Shown here one piece after another: positions 48,553-62,100 of a stretch of 64,000 bases of DNA. Position numbers and translations under genes: made by a program. Below the pieces are notes generated by a model. It was not told the origin of the DNA and searched no databases. It saw only the letters and a list, made by a program, of their open reading frames with translations. The first letter of the stretch is position 1, and every line of letters starts with the position of its first letter. Source of the DNA: Anisakis pegreffii (Eukaryota > Nematoda > Chromadorea > Rhabditida > Anisakidae); NCBI GenBank assembly GCA_035041965.1, contig JAPYMA010000078.1:94814-158813 (forward strand), given 5' to 3'.

Positions 48553-48657
48553 CAGTGGTTCTTACATTCGGGTGCTCCATTACCCTTTTTAATGATCTGG
48601 CAGGCCGCCGTTCCCCCACCCCCCCTCCCTCCCCCTCCTGATACAAGAACTTATTAT
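48553..48657. mobile_element. Degenerate hAT-type MITE, same family as 11729-11873
   Basis: Begins CAGTGGTTCTTACATT and shares the CAGT..TTCT and GTGCTCC features of the element at 11729. The end (ATACAAGAACTTATTA) is a poor inverted copy. Flanks TTCTACAT (48545-48552) and TTCTACGT (48658-48665) agree at 7 of 8 bases, as an aged 8-bp duplication would. Confidence 0.6.
48613..48637 (-). other. Potential G-quadruplex tract
   Basis: The minus strand has four G-runs of three to seven separated by single A or T bases. It lies inside the MITE at 48553-48657, about 100 bases after a coding stop. Confidence 0.65.
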
Positions 48658-48665
48658 TTCTACGT

Positions 48666-50747
48666 GTAACGTCAGGAAAAAATAGAAAACTGGTCCGGAA
48701 ATTTCACAGCGGCGTGAAAGAAATTAGTTTTCTGATTGCATGAAAAGCTATTGTCTATGACACGCTCACTTCAAACTGATTTAGATGGATTCTCATTCTT
48801 TTCAGACGTGTTGTATTCACTCTCATAGCTATCACATGCGAAAGTCGTTCTATTGATGACTTTTTCTCATTCACTTCGTCTCATTTCACTTCACACTTCG
48901 AATCAGTTTCTTATTCAGTAGCATGTACTATTTACTAGATACGTTGACAAGTGTTGACAGACGATATCAACAATACAGCAATCGAATATTACTGCTCAAT
49001 AACGTTCGACAGTCAAATGATCAATAATAGAGTGCATTTGATAGAATGAGAACTTGACTCTAATTGTTGAGTAAGATGAATGAGAAAATTTCTTTTGCTC
49101 CTCGGGAAGATTTTCATGGAAATTCCTCCCATGCAACACAATAAGAACTCCCACAATCCCACTGGAATTTTAGGTGTTGTGCGTGTTGTTGTGCACCATT
49201 GCTGTCACATTTTGGCAAAGCAATACGAAAGCAATGGTCATCGAAGCATAAAGAAGACAACATTTTCAGTGGAAAACAAGTGATCATTCTACGTACAATT
49301 GACGTCTCTGAACCGCTGAAAAATGTTTAGTTGATAATCGCCTTATGTGCTTATCTATTTATACATATTCGTTTCAAATACGTGTTTCTGTACCGTGTAT
49401 GCTCGTAAATTATGTCACTCTTTATATGTGATCATGAGACTTCTGGAATGTACTTTCTGAGAGGAAAAATTCTTCGAGAAACCTCACAATTCTTTTAAAT
49501 CTCACGCCGAAACTACCCATCATCGTTATCTATCAAAAGTTTGCTTTTTTGTACTGAAAGTGTCACATTTCATGAACTGCTGGTTCAGTTCTTCTTCAAA
49601 AATTCTCGATTCGTTCAGTTGAATGAGTGTATTCAATCGAAACCTCTGATCCAAATAAATTCACCAATTAATTTTTCTACAAACTTTTCCTATGTTTATA
49701 TTCACCATCGGTTTTAGAGAACGAACAATGATACGTCTCATTCAAATGAACTGAATTTTTAGATTCACGAATGACTATCATAAATCCTGTTTTTCCTCTC
49801 AACTCATTTGATTACATCTTCATTTCTAAGCATCGCAATGAATTTGAGCGTTTTGTAAATTTGCTTATCAGTTATGTAAGAGGAAGAGCTAAAAAAGCTG
49901 AGATTACTAAGCAATCCCATGTTATTTGCTGTTCAGTTGCATGTCAACGCGCCACTAAAGCGAAATTTAATCGTGTTGAACGAGGAGCAAGTCATTGAAT
50001 CATTGTACCATCGCATTATTCAAATTCGTAACCAAACGCCTTTCACACTTCTCTGAATTGATCTGCAACCAGAACTACTTGTCGGGGTGGATGCACGGGG
50101 CACACTGTCAAAGTACACAATACTTTCTTATTGTTTACCGACTTTTGTTAATTCGGCGGTCAACATTTTTTGAAGGGCGAATAGCTCGATTCTTCAAAAA
50201 GAAAGGATTATCTGGCTACGAGTGTGTCCTCAAACAAGTTTATTCGTTCAATTTATTGTTTGATGATCGATCAAAATTAAAAGCAAGCATCTCAATGTGC
50301 CTTGTTTTGTGCTATTCTGAATGACCAGTTTAATTCAGACTCTTTCAAGAAGCACTCGAAAACAGGATCTAAAATCAAACTTTTATTCTAACGATAAAAC
50401 GCAAATAAAACTTATGCATTTTTCATAGCGAATACGCATCAAACATCTACAAGTGATTCGTTTGAAACACATTACATATCATAATTCGTGGTTGTCAATC
50501 GAGAAGACGCTCTATAAGTATCGTCGGATGACTGTCGTCAGTTAAGCTCACTGATCGCAGCTGAGTTTCAACTAAATATCATTAGGAGTCAGGAGTTATT
50601 TCCACATAATACGTAGTAATTTTCAGAGCGATGCAATGAGATCTAAAGTGTTCGGTTGGAGAAAAAAAAAAAGCTTCACTTAATAGTCGACTAATCAATT
50701 GCCGAACAATGAATTCGACAAACATATAAAGCGATCGAATAATAATT
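48666..50747. other. Spacer, no supported gene
   Basis: Two adjoining plus-strand frames (49771-49998 and 49995-50324, 75 and 109 codons) are open but show no splice signals, signal peptide or family motifs. Nothing else recognised. Confidence 0.45.
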
Positions 50748-53584
50748 TCATGACTGTTTCACATAGACGCTATTCCGATCGATGTGCACCGCATTGAGGT
50801 GCTGCTCGAGTTCAGCTAGATCACTGAGTAACACATTATGTACGATGTCTGCATCGATTCCACTTTGCGACGGTACGTTCAGATCCACGCTGAATTGTAC
50901 CAGCAAATTTTGGCCACTGTAAATTTTAAAACAGATTAGCTTTTGTTGATATTTTATGCTTTTTGAAATAACTTAAGCCGTCAAGGTTTCCTCACAGGAA
51001 CTGATCCGCAGTTGAGAGCTTGAAAGGGAAATTTTTATTATCTTGTAACGATTTATCTTGAAAGAAGTGAAGTTTATGATTTTCGCATTCATTTTGAAAG
51101 AAGAGTGAGTATAACGCTTTGTTTTGTAATAGTGATTAAACAAGTTCAATTGTTCGCAAATTCTGATTTCATTTTATCATCGCTCCACGACCGATTGTTT
51201 CAGTCTCCCAAAAAATATCTCAAATATAGAGAACGAGAAAGATTTTCAGTGCTTACATTATCAGATAATGAAAGAACTTTCGAAACTGAACTGTGATGCT
51301 TCAATTATCTATGAGATGGACAAATGAACATCTCAGTATTCTTTAAATATATTATCTGACGCTAAGCTGACGATGCCAACGGATCATGAAATATCCACAG
51401 CAATAGTCGTAAATGTAAGCACGAATGCATAAAAATGTCAGATGGTGATCTTGTGAAATATCGAATGAGTTCGTTCACCTGTTCTCGAGAGTATTCACCG
51501 AAACACCAGTTAAGTATTGACCAAGTGTTGACTGACTTAAGGTAGTTTTAAGCTGTAAATTAAGTTCATTTGATTAAATCAAATCAACAAATCTGTTCTT
51601 ATTTCTTCATTCTCACAACAAAACGTTTTGCAAATCTATATTAAATGCAATCTCCAAACTTAGTGTTTATCAGCATTACTTCTTTTCGAGAAATCATGAT
51701 TTCAGAAAATAACAAAAAGATTTTGTTGGCTCAGCATCAATATCATTGTCAAGCACGAGTGCAGTTCTCTACAAATACTTCTCTCAAGCCTTCACTAAGA
51801 ATTTCTACTTTTCATTCAATGAATCGAATTCAACCACTCCACCTTGTTAACTAATATCATTTTCTGATCTAGTGACCAATCTCTCTGATCCACTATCACA
51901 ATTTCAGAAAACTTTTAAAGTGTTTTGTACACTAAAAAATGTATGATGGGTGTACCATCTGTAAAATCAAGCATAAATATAATTGAATAAACAGTTCCGA
52001 ACGGAACGTTTCTGTGCAAAAAACTTCTCTGTTCGCATGTAAACCGAATTCGCGATTCGTGTACAAAGTTCTGAATGAAATCAAATTATTGAAAATGATA
52101 AAATGCAGCTTACAGCACGAACAATCATTTGCATGGCTTGTATGTACTGATAGTGATTGCGATCATTGTATGCCGCATTTGCCTGTTCAAGAAGTTGCAT
52201 CATGCAGAAGAAGTTTCGTTGGTTGAATTCGCCAACAATCGGTGAAAGCGTTATCAGCGGTGTTGTGGATGTTGTTGATTTATTCGGATACGAGGTCGGA
52301 GAGGTAGTGATCTGAGGATGTGACCTGGTCGACGATGATATGCGGGTTAAAGGATATAGTGTGGGGATTATTGGCCGAGTAGGTGATACGCTCGTTTCAT
52401 TGTTTGCGTCATTCGAATTGAACACAAACACTGTAAATTGTTTACTATTATCGAACTATTTATCAGCTTTGTTACTGTCTGGATTTCAGAAGAGTGACAG
52501 CATCATTATGAAACAAGCAGAGGAGTCAGCATGCGGCAACAGCTTGACTGCTTCCCATAAATTGTTACAACATGCTAACTGCGCTCCATATCACTCTTTC
52601 ACATCCACAGAAAGTCTCTCAGCAAAAACTTTTATAGTTGTAACGTTATTTTTCCTTCGTGAAGACGTTTTGACGAACAAATATCATATTTGATTCGTTC
52701 GATGGGACTTATCAGTTTTGAAGGAATATTCTAAAAAGGAGTGCTATTTGATTTAGAGCGTAGCGCATTTTCCCGGAAAAAAACGTTACCAAACAATTGA
52801 CTATCCAAACAAACCATAAAAATATACTGTAACAGAAAAAAGGTGACAAAATCGGCTGAAAGCTAAGAGTTAATGCAGCAGTAAAATCTCTCACTTGCTC
52901 CAATATTTATTCATTAACAATATAGACCCAGATAAATTTCCGGCGTAAATGTATTGTGAAATAAGAGAAAATCAAGAGAGCTCTGTAAACCATGAGTGAA
53001 ATTAATGCAATAATCGTAAAATATCCAGAAGAAGAAAAAGAATCGATCCGCTAGCACGTACCTTTGAGCGCGAGAAGCACGATAATCGCAACAATTAACA
53101 ATGTGATTAGGACACAACAAAGGATTAGAGCCACAATCAGAGCAGTTTTGGTACTGTAAAGCACAATATATCTATTGGTTATGGACGAGAATCCACAATT
53201 GTTGAACGAATTGAATGAAACATGATTGTGGCTAATATTTCTAAATGTACATTGTGAACAACAAAATTGAGACATTGTTTAACTGTAAGCGAAACAGCTA
53301 CAGAATCGGTGGAAATTTTGACACCAATATTATCGGTGAGAGTGTGACTTGTCGACAGAGGCTGCTGTGATCAAATGAGTCTGATTCTAGCAACCACTCA
53401 TCTTGTTAAACATACCTTCTCTGTTTGCGAAAAGTGACCGGATGTGGATCAGTACTGAACGCATTACTCGTCAAAATATTACCCGGTGCATTACCACCAT
53501 GATTCACTGTGCCCCTCGTACGGGCCATATACTCCGCACCAGTGCCCGGTTCAAATGTACTGGCTGATGTGTCTGTTGTATAAA
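50748..53584 (-). CDS. Type II membrane protein with Ser/Thr-rich stalk and SEA-like C-terminus, 5' end not found
   Basis: Minus-strand exons: 53416-53584 (ending HPVTFRKQR), 53062-53153 (TKTALIVALILCCVLITLLI, one membrane helix), 52114-52430 (Ser/Thr/Pro-rich stalk such as SPTRPIIPTLYPLTR, then NQRNFFCMMQLLEQANAAY) and 50748-50916 (NLLVQFSVDLNVPSQ, DLAELEQHLNAVHIDRNSV, stop). The first three join in phase. The third ends in phase 0 while the last needs two carried bases, so one or more exons in 50917-52113 are missing. The last block resembles the second half of SEA domains (a V-F strand, then helix, then I-D--S). Basic residues before the helix predict a cytoplasmic N-terminus. The start exon lies above 53584 and was not identified. 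Confidence 0.68.
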
Positions 53585-56027
53585 CTGAAACACTCAACTT
53601 TAAGCAACTATTCTCTCATCTTACTTCGCATACAATATCCCTTTGTATTTATTGCAGAAATATATTCGCATATTCCATCTGTATCAAGTCATCCGATTAC
53701 TTCCCCACAAAATTCGTTTATATTTTACTTATGACTAAAACGACGAAGAAAGCTGAAAGCTAATGCGTCCTAAGAGTTATTTCAATGCATGATTGTGACC
53801 GCGGTAGGTTGCAACTAATCCAGTGCAAACTCCAAATAAGAAAGCACTGTCGGATACATCTTTGCGGCATTCTTTTAATGAACATAACTGTCAATATGAG
53901 GGATGACTGAATTAGCGGAGTACACCGCAAAAGGAGGCTGCTCTGCATTTTGCTAACGAATGTTGCACATCTCATCTGAGCAAACAACTTGCGATTAGAG
54001 TAAGCGATACTGAATTTACAAAATGCTATTCTTCATTACGGATAACTAGATCAATGCGTATAGTGATCATTCATAGATCAGATGCACATCCCATGTATAA
54101 TTATCCCTCGCATAAACCAGTGAACGCTAGCCACATTCGAGCGTGACAGCATGAACGAAGATATTCATTCTGCTGATTCATTTTTGGATGATTCAGCTCT
54201 GACTTTGTGATTGCATAATTGAAATAGGTCAGGCATCACCTTGAAGTTCAATCCTATTCAGAAACTGTTAAGTCCGATCGAGTATTGAATACATCAAATT
54301 GTTCCTATTCAACACATAAAAGAGACGATTTTTGGAACGGAAATGATAAATAGTGAGTGTGAGTTTTTTAGTGCTTCAGTGAATCAGTGTACTTCTGTAG
54401 GTAAATTATAAACAAGAAATGATAAACAATTCTTCAGGAGGGTCAAAATTCATTTCTGTTGACCTTTCGTCCGAAATATAATATCTGATTGAATAGCGGA
54501 AACTTGTTGCCTCAATCCGCATTGGCTGAACGAAATGAATCTCTGGTAAAACGGCATACCCATGTCATAGGGTCTGAAGTTGTCCCCTTGAGAATTCAGT
54601 TCAGTTGAATGAATTTATTAATGAATCTATTGTTCAATTCAAATTCCCACTTAAGAGCTGTTCAGAACCAACCAACCTTGATCTGGTGAAACATACTCAG
54701 AATCTCGACGTCTCTGAAACTTTCCAGCCCGGCCAAATGACATCGAGAAGACAGATTAGTCAGTTTAGGCAGCAGTCGTACAGATTATATTACAGGTGTG
54801 TCGAATACCGCTCAGCTGGTGTGTAGAATAAAATATCGGTTTGAAAATGATGATAAATATTAACTGAACGATGAATAAGTAATAAAATATGTGCTACCAT
54901 AAGCAGTTCTGATGATGAACGAAAATCGATGCATTTGACGATTGGTATTCAATAGACGTACTCTGCTTGGATGGATTTGTTTTTAGTTCTACACAATAAC
55001 TGCTTCTTCATGACTAATAGAATAAAGGATCTGATTTTGCATGGATATATCGAACGTTTAGTTGGCGTGTGTGTGTGTTTGTGTTTGTGCAGTCTAACGT
55101 ATACATAAGAGCAGGTGATCAAGCTGTCTTGCATCAGATAACAATAAACCCGAGACTGGCTTTATCGTAGGCATTGTCACTTGATTGAACGTACGATCGG
55201 AAATTTATCACTAAATCATCGCTGCTCATCAGTAATAAGAATCAATATATTGGATTCGTTGCATATAAGCGTGTTGTTTCCATTCGGAAACTTCGATAGC
55301 AGTATTTGAGACATTTGTCGTCCAGCAGTCTCTATACATTTTGCTTATTTCATGTGGACGTGCACTGCATAATGACATGTTTCAACGATCAAGTGAAATT
55401 TATTTATTGCACCAAGAAAGTATGAAAGATAACGACAATAGGATATGAACAGTAGCTGTAATAATATACATGTGCATATGAATCACGATGAAAATAAATA
55501 GTCGTATGATCCCGATCGAGATTTGACCACTCCAAAAAGACAACTTCAGAAGAAGTCCACAAAATATACAATTGGAAATGTGACAAATAAACTCATAAGA
55601 TTAGCTGAAGTCAAACCGCTTCAACGGTAATCAACTTCGGATTGAGTCGAACTAAGGAACTATCATAATTCAATCTAAATAGCAAACCATGATGAATGCA
55701 CAAACAGTCCGCTCCCTCTCCGAAATATTCTATCCAGAGTATCAGTATCTGTATTTGCAATTTGGTCCAATCCACCCCCGCAGGGGGATGATTCATCACA
55801 AAGCGTCATGTATCCTGCACCTCGAAAAAAGAGGCGAGGTGCACTGTCCCGAAGTCGAATCAATATGATTTTCAATCAAACACACTGATGAATGCATTGT
55901 TCAATTGATTAATACACCGTCCAACATCATCAAACCGAAGCACTCGGGAATGGAATATGGTTTCGACGTCAGAAGAAAATAACATTCTGCTGCAATTATG
56001 CCATCTCGTAATCACTAGATGCCAGTA
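53585..56027. other. Spacer, no supported gene
   Basis: Presumably holds the first exon of the membrane-protein gene. It includes a GT/CA-rich run near 55066-55090 and an open frame at 54605-54826 ending near a CAG|GTGTGT donor that lacks partners. No gene can be defended. Confidence 0.4.
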
Positions 56028-59000
56028 TTAAACAACGGTCACATAGGCGGTATCTTCATGCGGAAGGCCGAGTTTGGTTGCTAGAGCCTTACTCAGACAA
56101 CGCTTCGTTTGCAAGCGTGCAAATCCATCAGCACACTTTTTATACTGAAACCGTGTAAAGCCATCCGGTATCGGACAATTGTGTTTCTTCACTAGATGTC
56201 GGCTCAAACCATAACCGTTCGCATACTTTGCATTACATAAATGACATAAATGTGTATGTTGCTTGTAATCCTTAAGAATTATTTCCAGTTATTCTTTATC
56301 TAAAATGTATTCGTTCAAAACACAATGAAAAAAGAAGTTTGAACATAAAAATTAGGAACACTCATAGAAAGTCAATACCTGTGAATCAATCTTATCCCAA
56401 AATGACAGAAATAAACAAAAATGATCAATAATGTCAAAAGTTGAACTAAAACGCTAGTTAATTATCTTACATTTCATTGAATCAAAGCAATTAATTCAAA
56501 AAGAAATAATTTCTCAAAACAGTCATAAAAACATTAATAACTAAAACTTTCGAAATAATTGCAACAAATTAATATCACAACTCACAAACCTTATCATGCT
56601 TACGTGCATGTATTACGAGTTGCTTACGCCAGCGAAATTTTTCGTCACATATTTCACAAGCGAATTCCAATCGGTCACTGTGAATCGCTTGATGACGTTG
56701 TAGATCACCTTTTTGTGCAAATCTGAAAGAATCATTTTCAATTAAATTTTCAACTGCTAATTCAGCAATCAAGTAAACGAACCGAAAATGCATCAAGTTT
56801 GTCTGAAATACTGACTGACCTTTTGGGACAGTGCAAACACTGATAATTGCGCTGCTTGGCATGAACCGAAAAGATGTGTCGATGGAGCGCAGACGGACTG
56901 TCGACGACCACCGAACAGAAATCGCACTTATGCTTCATTATGTGTCGACGACAGTGCTCTCGTAGCAAACGATCGCACTCGTATCGCTTCTGACACAATA
57001 TACACACCAAGCCATTTGTCGACGCTATTCGCCCGGCACCATGTTCTTCAGCAGTCGACGGCATCACTTGTGTTTCGGAGCACGACAATGCACTTGAAAC
57101 AATGATCGACTCTGATGCTGAATAATCAATGATTAACATTTCCTACACCCTATTACTTTTCACGTTCCTTGTTGTTCACAACCAACATAAACCACTCCAA
57201 CATTCAATTCAATCCAGCAGTGCGCCAATTATAAAATCGACCGCCATCAATATATTAAAACCCAATTAATGTTTAAGATTTTGAACCAGTAAATCATCTC
57301 GTTGCATCACTTTTGATAGAAATATATTAGTATATCACGATTTAGATAACTTGATCTTACATTTCCAAGATATCTTCCGTTCCATGCCAATCACTACGGA
57401 CTAAAAATGAGACGAAAATTTCCACAAGAAAATTCAGTTACCTGACAGTCATTAAGAATTAGAAATGAGGTAAAAACATATCAGAAGTTAAAACATACAT
57501 CCATTGGGATATGATTTTCGCAAAAGATGATGAAAAAGTTTCGAATTGCTCGCAAAAAATGCGCCACAAAACGGACATGCGGTCGCCTTGTCGCCCGAAT
57601 GATGACGAACGTGAACACGCAGATTCGCTTTATTTTTAAAGCCAACCGTGCATTCTGAAATGACTGCATACACAAACAACAATCAACACTGTGACAGATG
57701 ATCAACAGTTTTCCTTGTCTTTCGAGTAGTGTGTTGCAGATAACGGGAAATTTCGTGCACCCCGTCCCCGACATTTCTCTAAACAACCGCATTTTCGGGA
57801 ACGCCGACTGCAAATTTTCTCCTTCTCCACGATGTACTACTTCCGAAATTTAAGCAACGATTCTTCAGTACTGGTTCCAGGCCAATCAAAAACGATTCAA
57901 CAACACCAAAAACAAACAAACAAAGTCATGGCTATGGCACCTCACCTCTCCAATGGCATCTCAATAAATTACGTTGGTCACGATCTTCGGTGCCAAGCAA
58001 ATCTACATGAAGCTTCACATGCTCGGCATATTGCAATATGTCTTCAAATAACATCTGCAATCTCATAAAACATGACATCAACAACCATCCTGCACATTGC
58101 CATTAAACTTCACTCAAAAACATGTAATTAAAAATTTCACGGCTCCACTGATCATCAACCGATGCGTTAGTTGGTATAAAAAATCAAATCGTTTGAGTGC
58201 ATGATTACTATTCATGCTTGCTCGAGAAAGCACCCGACGTCCACAGAACATCAATTAGATTGATAATATATCAGAATTTTCAATTGACGAGGTACATCCG
58301 TACCCCGTCAAACTAAGGTTGGCACCAAAAAACTGATTAGCTGTCGATGATTCAAAAATACGACTACAAATTTGCATCTGACTGCAAGATCGCAAATTTG
58401 CTTTCTTCAGCAACATTATCAGGTCGTCCGATGATAATTCTGGTTCAAAATTTCACTATCACATGAAATAAGTGAAACAAATCCAACTGAAATAAAGGCT
58501 TACACCACAATTACCCCATTCACATCGCATCGGAACACCCTCATAAACAATACGTGTTGGAGTGGATGGCGCGAATCCGCAACTGAAACTTGTTATTCAT
58601 AGAGCACCAAACCTGATTCACCAAATATGAATGGGTACAAAACTTTGCAGAAGCGCCGATAACCATAGCATTTGCTGTGAATGAATATCGAATTGTTGTT
58701 CCAGCAATGCGAAGGAAATTTTCAGTCAAATAATTGAGTGTTATGAAGACAATGAAAGAATAAATCAAACAGAAACGAACGACGTTAAATGTGACCAATC
58801 GGGTCGCTGCATAATAGTTTTCAAACCGACAAACTGTCGATGTGCATGAAATTTATGCATATTGAGGTGACGTTTCAGATCAACCATAGATTGCAGGATC
58901 AGTTCACATTCAAGAATCGGGCAAATAAACGATGGCGATGATGACAGGGAATAAAGACCTGAAATCATTTCGCAACTTCTGTCACCCAAGTCAAACAGTT

Positions 59001-59556
59001 GCAACTCGACAGAAACAATCGAATACCCCGTTTCAAAACGCTATGGGTATGACCCGTTATTCTTAAGATGAGAAAGCAAGAGGCACAAATTCTGTACTAT
59101 CATCTAGAGACATTTAAATACCTTACTGCTTTGAGTTCTCATGAGAATGCGAAGCTCAGGCCAACAAAAAGTGAAAGAATGAAACAAACTTGCTGATAAC
59201 ACAATGATATGCTGATCGAAATGAGGGATCAACTCTTCTAACGAACAAAATATAGTACTGCAACCATTCCATAGGCAACGACAATTGACCTTAAACAAGG
59301 CGGAAAATTCAGATTCCTTGAACGGGAAGCGTGAATGAATGGGAAGACTGAACGAGAACGTGTGGTTCATCCAGGCTAAAGGAAAAACCTTTTAATTTAA
59401 CGGGACCGAAAGTGGACACTTTCTTATTCCAACAGAAAAGATCTTCAGAATTCGTCATTAATCGAGACGGATTGAACTCGTTATTGCTATTTTACGTACC
59501 GTTTCATCATCACGCCACACCCAAGACAGTGGTCGTTCAACATTTACGATACTCAT
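56028..59556 (-). CDS. HINFP: HINFP-type C2H2 zinc-finger protein (histone H4 transcription factor)
   Basis: DNA-binding nuclear protein; HINFP activates histone H4 genes at S-phase entry in other animals. Minus-strand exons: 59500-59556 (MSIVNVERPLSW), 59190-59289, 58796-58958, 58504-58582, 57946-58054, 57499-57654, 56820-57117, 56590-56722 and 56028-56270. All phases match; 445 residues (human 517). About ten C2H2 fingers: early atypical ones with CxWxxC spacing (CLWNGC, CEWGNC, CHWREC) and later standard ones (CILCQKRY, CDFCSVVV, CLHCPKRF, CEICDEKF, CHLCNAKY). The family hallmark after the last finger, PDGFTRFQYKKCADGFARLQ, parallels the HINFP segment (GHSRFRYKE-DGYMRLQ). A complete gene with a clear ATG. 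Confidence 0.9.
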
Positions 59557-61650
59557 TTTGATTCCAACCAGCTTTTCACAACTACAAATCAATAAAACAT
59601 TTCGATTATGAAAACATATTAATCAGGCATTCGCGTAACTAAGATTGCCATAATACCAGATTGCTGTTCGGATTCAACTCAATTTTCTGCTCAAACTAAG
59701 GCTCAAATCCATGTTATAAGTGCACTTAAGCGTGAACGAAATAACGCAAACGGCCCCCGTAACATTCAATTCACTTAAACAGGTCATTAGTAAGCATCAC
59801 CCGTCGTGAATCCGTTTCTAATTAACGAGTGAAACTGCTTGCCTAGCATAAATGAACGTGAACACAAATCACCATCGTTTAAAATGGCTTGATCTTGACG
59901 AAACATCCTTTCAACTAACCGTAAGTAAGATTTTGCTGAAATATGATTAATGAAAGCTTCGCTTTTTGAGCAGTGCGAACGCTTAGGATTACGCTGAGGC
60001 TATTTTCCAATCAGGAATTGTTCGAACAATGGTTTTCTGTTTACTTGCTCGGTGCTGTCTATCGAAATGAGTTAAAAGTTCAATCACTGCAATTCATTCG
60101 TATTTTATAAAATGAAAAATTCCCAGAACAAATCCTTCCTCATTCAAGTAAACACATCAAATTCTCTCAGTTGAAAACAAGCTCAAGACAAAGAACAAAA
60201 TTGTAGTGATATTATATTTGCGTTGGAAACATTCAGAAGTGTTTACACTCAGACATACACAAACTAGATCCTATTTTGCAATTCAAAGACTGTGGATTCT
60301 ATTTCAAGTGATTATTTTATTCGCTATAATGGGTTCAAACTGGGTTTTTTTGATTCTCTTGAATGAATAATTGAGTATTTCTGAGGGAAGGAATACGCGA
60401 ATAGTTCTGAGAACCATTTTCTTAATGCACTTTCTTCAGTATCATTCTCCCCTACATCTTATGAAGCGCAGGAAAAGGATAAAAATCTTAAAATAAATAA
60501 ATAAAAAGAACAAACAATGCAAATTTGCCTTTGTGCCAAGTGTGGCAACCTGTCACCGATCAGCACATTGACTTACCTTTCAAAAGCGGGAATTTGAAAA
60601 TTTCTAGAAATAACCGTCGCAGACGACCCGCCCTGATGATTTTTAGGGGCCCACTGACCGCTGGACGGGTGCCGAAGTGCCGTTTCGCGACCAGGGGCCC
60701 AGAAAAGGAAAGCCTGACTTCCAGTTGAACGAATCTTCGGGTAGAAAACGCCTTGTCAACCCTGAACAGCCCGAGCCAACAAGCCGTTTATTACCCAAAG
60801 CACCAGAGCGATGGCTGTCATTTGATTAGCACAAACACCTCTCCAAACCCGCCCAATTTTCGCAAAAACACCGACAGCCTCGACTTCTGGTTGCAACTGG
60901 AAATCAGGTGGATACTGCCTAGCTAGTGAATGCCTCGCCGTTACTAATGACTTAAATTTCATTATGCGAAAAATAACGTCTGATTGATCCGCCCGTAAAC
61001 AGTGCATAACCCTACGCATGCGACAGTCATTCACTAGCCGGACAGCAACGATTGAAAGAGCTCTTATAACCACACGTAGGTGGCCGGAAGACGGAGTTCC
61101 TCAAGAGCTCTTTCAGAAATGAAAACAACAATAACAATAAACAAACAACAACAACAAAAAGAAGCAAACAAATAACAGCAACAAAAATAAACCAAAAATA
61201 ACGACACCCCCCTCCCCAAAACTTTTACACTTCTCACATAAATCACGTCAAAAATGGAAATGGAAAAATATCACAGCATACAATAAATAAAGCATCACAA
61301 CAGATAACACATATCACGTCACAACATACAAAATATATCACATAACAACATATATCACAGCATATCATGCAACTTATTACAGATATTTAAGCAACAACAA
61401 AAAAGCAGACATCACGACATCAGTTCTTCATCAAAAATTAATTCGTCTCCATTGCGGGAAACTGACGAATTCAACACAAAGAGTAGAACACCGCCCTGAA
61501 GCACTAAATTTGTTATCATCAGATAAAACCATAGAACAATATTTCTAACAATTATAGCACATGATTCATTCGGGGCGAATCCAACGAAACATATGCAATT
61601 AACCTGAATAATTGAGTTCGGTTACCTAATCTGTTACTGCGTTCAAAACA
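59557..61650. other. Spacer with GC-rich and low-complexity stretches
   Basis: Upstream of HINFP. Holds a GC-rich block at about 60525-61110 with motifs AGGGGCCCACTGACC and CCAGGGGCCC, an inverted repeat (61053-61065 with 61103-61115, TGAAAGAGCTCTT), an A/C-rich CAA-type run (61120-61200) and loose tandem ATATCACA units (about 61268-61378). A 105-codon minus frame in the GC-rich block looks non-genic. Confidence 0.5.
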
Positions 61651-61659
61651 AAAAAACTT

Positions 61660-61890
61660 ATGAAGGATAAACAAAAAATAAGCACGGATTCATTGCGCAG
61701 CATGCATTTGAAAAAAAAACTGAAGCATGAGAAGAGGGATATGACAGCAAAGAAGAAAGCCATGCAGATTTTAATAAAACTTATCGAGTTTCATATGAAA
61801 TTAAAAGCCGTTGAATATTCTATTTTTATGAAGCAGGGATATCCTGTGGCTAAGCGTTCATGCAGTCTCTTGAAAGAGACGATATATTGA
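61660..61890 (+). CDS. Uncertain Lys-rich ORF, 76 codons
   Basis: Open frame with ATG, rich in Lys and Met (KKKLKHEKRD, TAKKKAMQ), ending LLKETIY. It has no recognised domain or splice neighbour and lies among repeats. It could be a decayed transposon piece. Confidence 0.2.
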   Translation: MKDKQKISTDSLRSMHLKKKLKHEKRDMTAKKKAMQILIKLIEFHMKLKAVEYSIFMKQGYPVAKRSCSLLKETIY

Positions 61891-61922
61891 GAAAGAAATG
61901 AACAAAGTTTGGTTTATTGTCT

Positions 61923-61947
61923 TGGTGGCCCTAAAGAGGGCCGTTGG
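61923..61947 (-). terminator. Orphan histone-type 3' stem-loop
   Basis: On the minus strand the sequence AACGGCCCTCTTTAGGGCCA has a 6-bp stem (GGCCCT/AGGGCC), a four-base pyrimidine loop (CTTT) and the flanks AAC and ACCA expected of replication-dependent histone mRNAs. No histone reading frame lies upstream on that strand, so it is a relic, a solo copy or a coincidence. Confidence 0.45.
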
Positions 61948-62100
61948 GTTTTATTTTGTCGAAAACTAGCCACTGCGCAGCCTCAGATCCTAGTGTTCGC
62001 AAAAAAGCGCAGCCTAAAAAAACATTCCCTGCTCAAAAAACAATTTTGAGGTAATCTGATAAATCAAGGATAAAAAGATTCTTAACTCATAAATACATAA

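Noticed and set aside
49771..50324. Two adjoining frames, briefly compared with mismatch-repair MutL-type sequences
   Set aside because: The apparent VACQRA resemblance is too short, and other required motifs are absent.
55735..55865. Possible C/D snoRNA (TGATGA and CTGA boxes) with small hairpins
   Set aside because: No terminal stem pairs the boxes, and a strong internal hairpin interrupts the guide region.
60756..61073. 105-codon minus-strand frame in a GC-rich block
   Set aside because: GC-rich DNA has few stops; no family features and surrounded by repeats.
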